Below are positions 62,214-64,000 of a stretch of 64,000 nucleotides of DNA, piece by piece; position 1 is the first letter of the stretch; each line of letters begins with the position of its first letter. The stretch lies in assembly GCF_024679245.1 (NCBI RefSeq), contig NC_090185.1:22753973-22817972 (forward strand), written 5' to 3'. The notes under the pieces were generated by a model. The model was not told where the DNA came from, did no database searches, and was given only the letters and a program-made list of their open reading frames with translations. Origin of the DNA: Pseudorasbora parva. Taxonomy: Eukaryota; Chordata; Actinopteri; Cypriniformes; Gobionidae. The translations under genes were made by a program, and so were the position numbers.

Positions 62214-62872
62214 GTGTCTGTTACATGCACCTCCATTACTGTATGGTTTGGTTCAGCTACCAAATCAGACATCAGGAGACTGCAACGTACCATCCGGACG
62301 GCAGAGAGGATTATTGGTGCCCATCTGCCACCCCTCCAGGACCTGTACTCTTCCAGAGTGAGGAAGAGAGCGGGTAAAATCATCACAGACTCCCCTCACC
62401 CCGGACATCTCCTGTTTGAACTGTTACCGTCAGGACGGCGACTCCGATCACTGGCCACTAGAACATCTAGGCATAGGAACAGTTTCTTCCCACAGGCCAT
62501 TTCCCTCTTGAACAGTTAACCCCACCCACCCCCCAAGGCAAATGCCTGTAAGTGCAATTACTCCCACTTTTTAGTGCAATAACTCCTAAACTCAGGTGAT
62601 TACTTATATTATTTATTATTTATATTTATTCTTACCACCCAAATACTGTAAATGCTCATAATCTATGTCTTTCTGACTAAATGTAACCGTGACCTTATAC
62701 TGTTTATATTTTTCTTCAAATTTTTCTTCTTATAATTATTATCTTATAATAATCTTATAATTACTGTGTTGTATTTATATTGTTTATGTGCACTGGAAGC
62801 TTCAGCACCAAAAAAAAAATCCTTGTGTGTGAAAGGCACACTTGGCAATAAAGCTCTTTCTGATTCTGATTA
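62214..62872 (+). pseudogene. L2/Maui-type LINE 3' end
   Basis: The frame to 62519 reads SITVWFGSATKSDIRRLQRT, AERIIGAHLPPLQDLYSSR, RRLRSLATRTSRHRNSFFPQAISLLNS, the C-terminal domain of L2-type RTs. The 3' UTR follows, ending ttggcaataaagctctttc and tgattctgatt, the typical simple-repeat tail. 5'-truncated. Confidence 0.88.
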
Positions 62873-64000
62873 CTGTCATGTCATAGTGACATCTGTCAGG
62901 GAGAGAGTGAGGGTGAGATCAAAGATCAATCGCTGCAATTTCTAAAACTCACCACAAGAGGTCAGTCTAGGTACTTCACATGCATTGTTAGCTGTCAGTT
63001 GCCTTTCTCTGTTTTTAATGGCATACAGCATCACAATGGACCATTTAAGTCAGTGTTTTTCAAACCCTGGGTCGGTTATAGGTCGCTAGACTTAAAAAAT
63101 GGGTTGCCAGGAAGTAAAGAAAATGGAGTTACATTAAAAAATTAAAAAATATTTTTCATAAAATCAGTCTATAGATATAAATACATTAAATATATTTTAC
63201 TTAAATAATTAACAGATTAACACTAAAAAAAAAGAAAAGAAAGAAAGAAATGTGACAGTAGCTGCTGAGTCTGGTTATCGTGAGGCACGGCGCTCCTCAA
63301 TCACGGAATGGAAACCCAGAAGACAGAAAGCAAATCTTGTTTTCTTTATTTTACAATAGCACAATGTAAGTAAACACTTTGCAATTTTAAACAATGTCCT
63401 TCTCTTATTATCTGTCTGAACAAAATTACTGACAAAAATTATCTCATTCGCGAGGGCACCTCACGTGCACACAACATATTCCAGCATTGCAAACTTGACA
63501 TTGCAGTCAGTTCATTATCAAAATAAAACAGCCAACCTAATATAGCCTATAAAAAGTTACACAGCTCAGTTTAAATAGTCAGTAGTAGCCAACAGCTCCA
63601 CTGTGGTTTTCCCAACTAGAGATCTGCGCGGGACGCATTTTTCATGTTACCCGCTCCCGACCACAATATTCATGTTTTGTCCCGCTCCCGTCTGCATAAA
63701 AGTATAAAAAAAATTTTTTCCGGTATACGTCCATTACATTATTTCAAGTAATTTAACGTAAAAGTAAGCATGTGCATGCATGGTTTGGCGTGGCTGAATA
63801 CACGCAAAGTGCGCTCCCGTCATAACTCCGAAAAATTATCATCTCAGTTCATCGCGATCTCACAAAGCTCTGTTATCAATAAAACAATACTGCACAACGA
63901 ATCTTCCATAATGTCTATACTTTCTTTGTTATAATCAGAGGATTTGCCAGCATACAGAACTATTTTGATCGGTGAGTGGATTCTTAAATGCTTCTGTTTG
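62873..64000. other. Non-coding end of window with possible hAT-like start
   Basis: cagtgtttttcaaaccctgg at 63051 resembles the terminal sequence of hAT-type elements, followed by gggtcg/gggttgcc motifs; its other end is not in the window. A second repeat-like segment starts near 63619 (agagatctgcgcgggacgc). No coding ORF. Confidence 0.35.

Overview
The window looks like vertebrate, most probably cyprinid (zebrafish/carp-type), nuclear DNA. The reasons are: spliced trypsin-fold genes of the fish granzyme/mast-cell-protease type with GT-AG introns and AATAAA signals; very long dinucleotide and trinucleotide microsatellites; and a dense mixture of Gmr1-like, BEL/Pao, gypsy, DIRS-like, Tc1, hAT, Harbinger-like and L2-type elements. 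I see no prokaryotic operon, CRISPR array, rRNA or intact tRNA gene. Species assignment is inference.

Layout. 1-4720: the 3' part of a Ty3/gypsy-class element whose single long ORF carries integrase upstream of reverse transcriptase (Gmr1-type order), ending in a 3' LTR. 4721-9230: AT microsatellites, terminal-inverted-repeat (TIR) elements, an antisense DIRS-type RT fragment and an 81-bp-arm palindrome. 9230-14190: a host repeat split by a second, decayed Gmr1-like element with both LTRs, a tRNA-Phe primer site and a GTCCC target duplication. 14190-17690: a MITE carrying three nested insertions (hAT, solo LTR, Tc1), each with its own target duplication. 17930-20739: serine protease gene A. 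20740-28440: its repeat-rich 3' flank and further copies of the upstream repeats. 28509-31723: serine protease gene B. 33759-41893: a complete BEL/Pao retrotransposon with 962-bp LTRs in which I found no difference, and an uninterrupted 2 kb-codon ORF. 41894-45590: MITE remnant, an unclassified 1.5 kb stretch, a LINE 3' end and AT-rich repeats. 45587-49740: protease copy C, a broken pseudogene. 49750-57346: its flank, invaded by a Harbinger-like MITE, a defective gypsy element and a TIR element with 9-bp duplications. 57347-64000: duplicated non-coding blocks, LINE, DIRS-like and gypsy remnants, a solo LTR and an L2-type 3' end.

How it fits together. The backbone is a tandem array of three serine protease units of about 9-10 kb each, sharing introns, an intronic hAT, 3' flank MITE/LTR/LINE pieces and a terminal foldback. 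Because the units are paralogous, each later insertion can be compared with an empty site in another unit, giving a relative insertion chronology. Genes A and B are intact in frame over five exons. All three copies carry Tyr instead of the near-invariant Gly directly before the Asp-Ser of the active-site motif (position 193, chymotrypsin numbering), and A and B share an in-frame 36-codon possible 5' extension of exon 4. I did not find a clearly new biological system. The protease oddities, the apparently young BEL/Pao element and the Gmr1-type pol order are the strongest leads.
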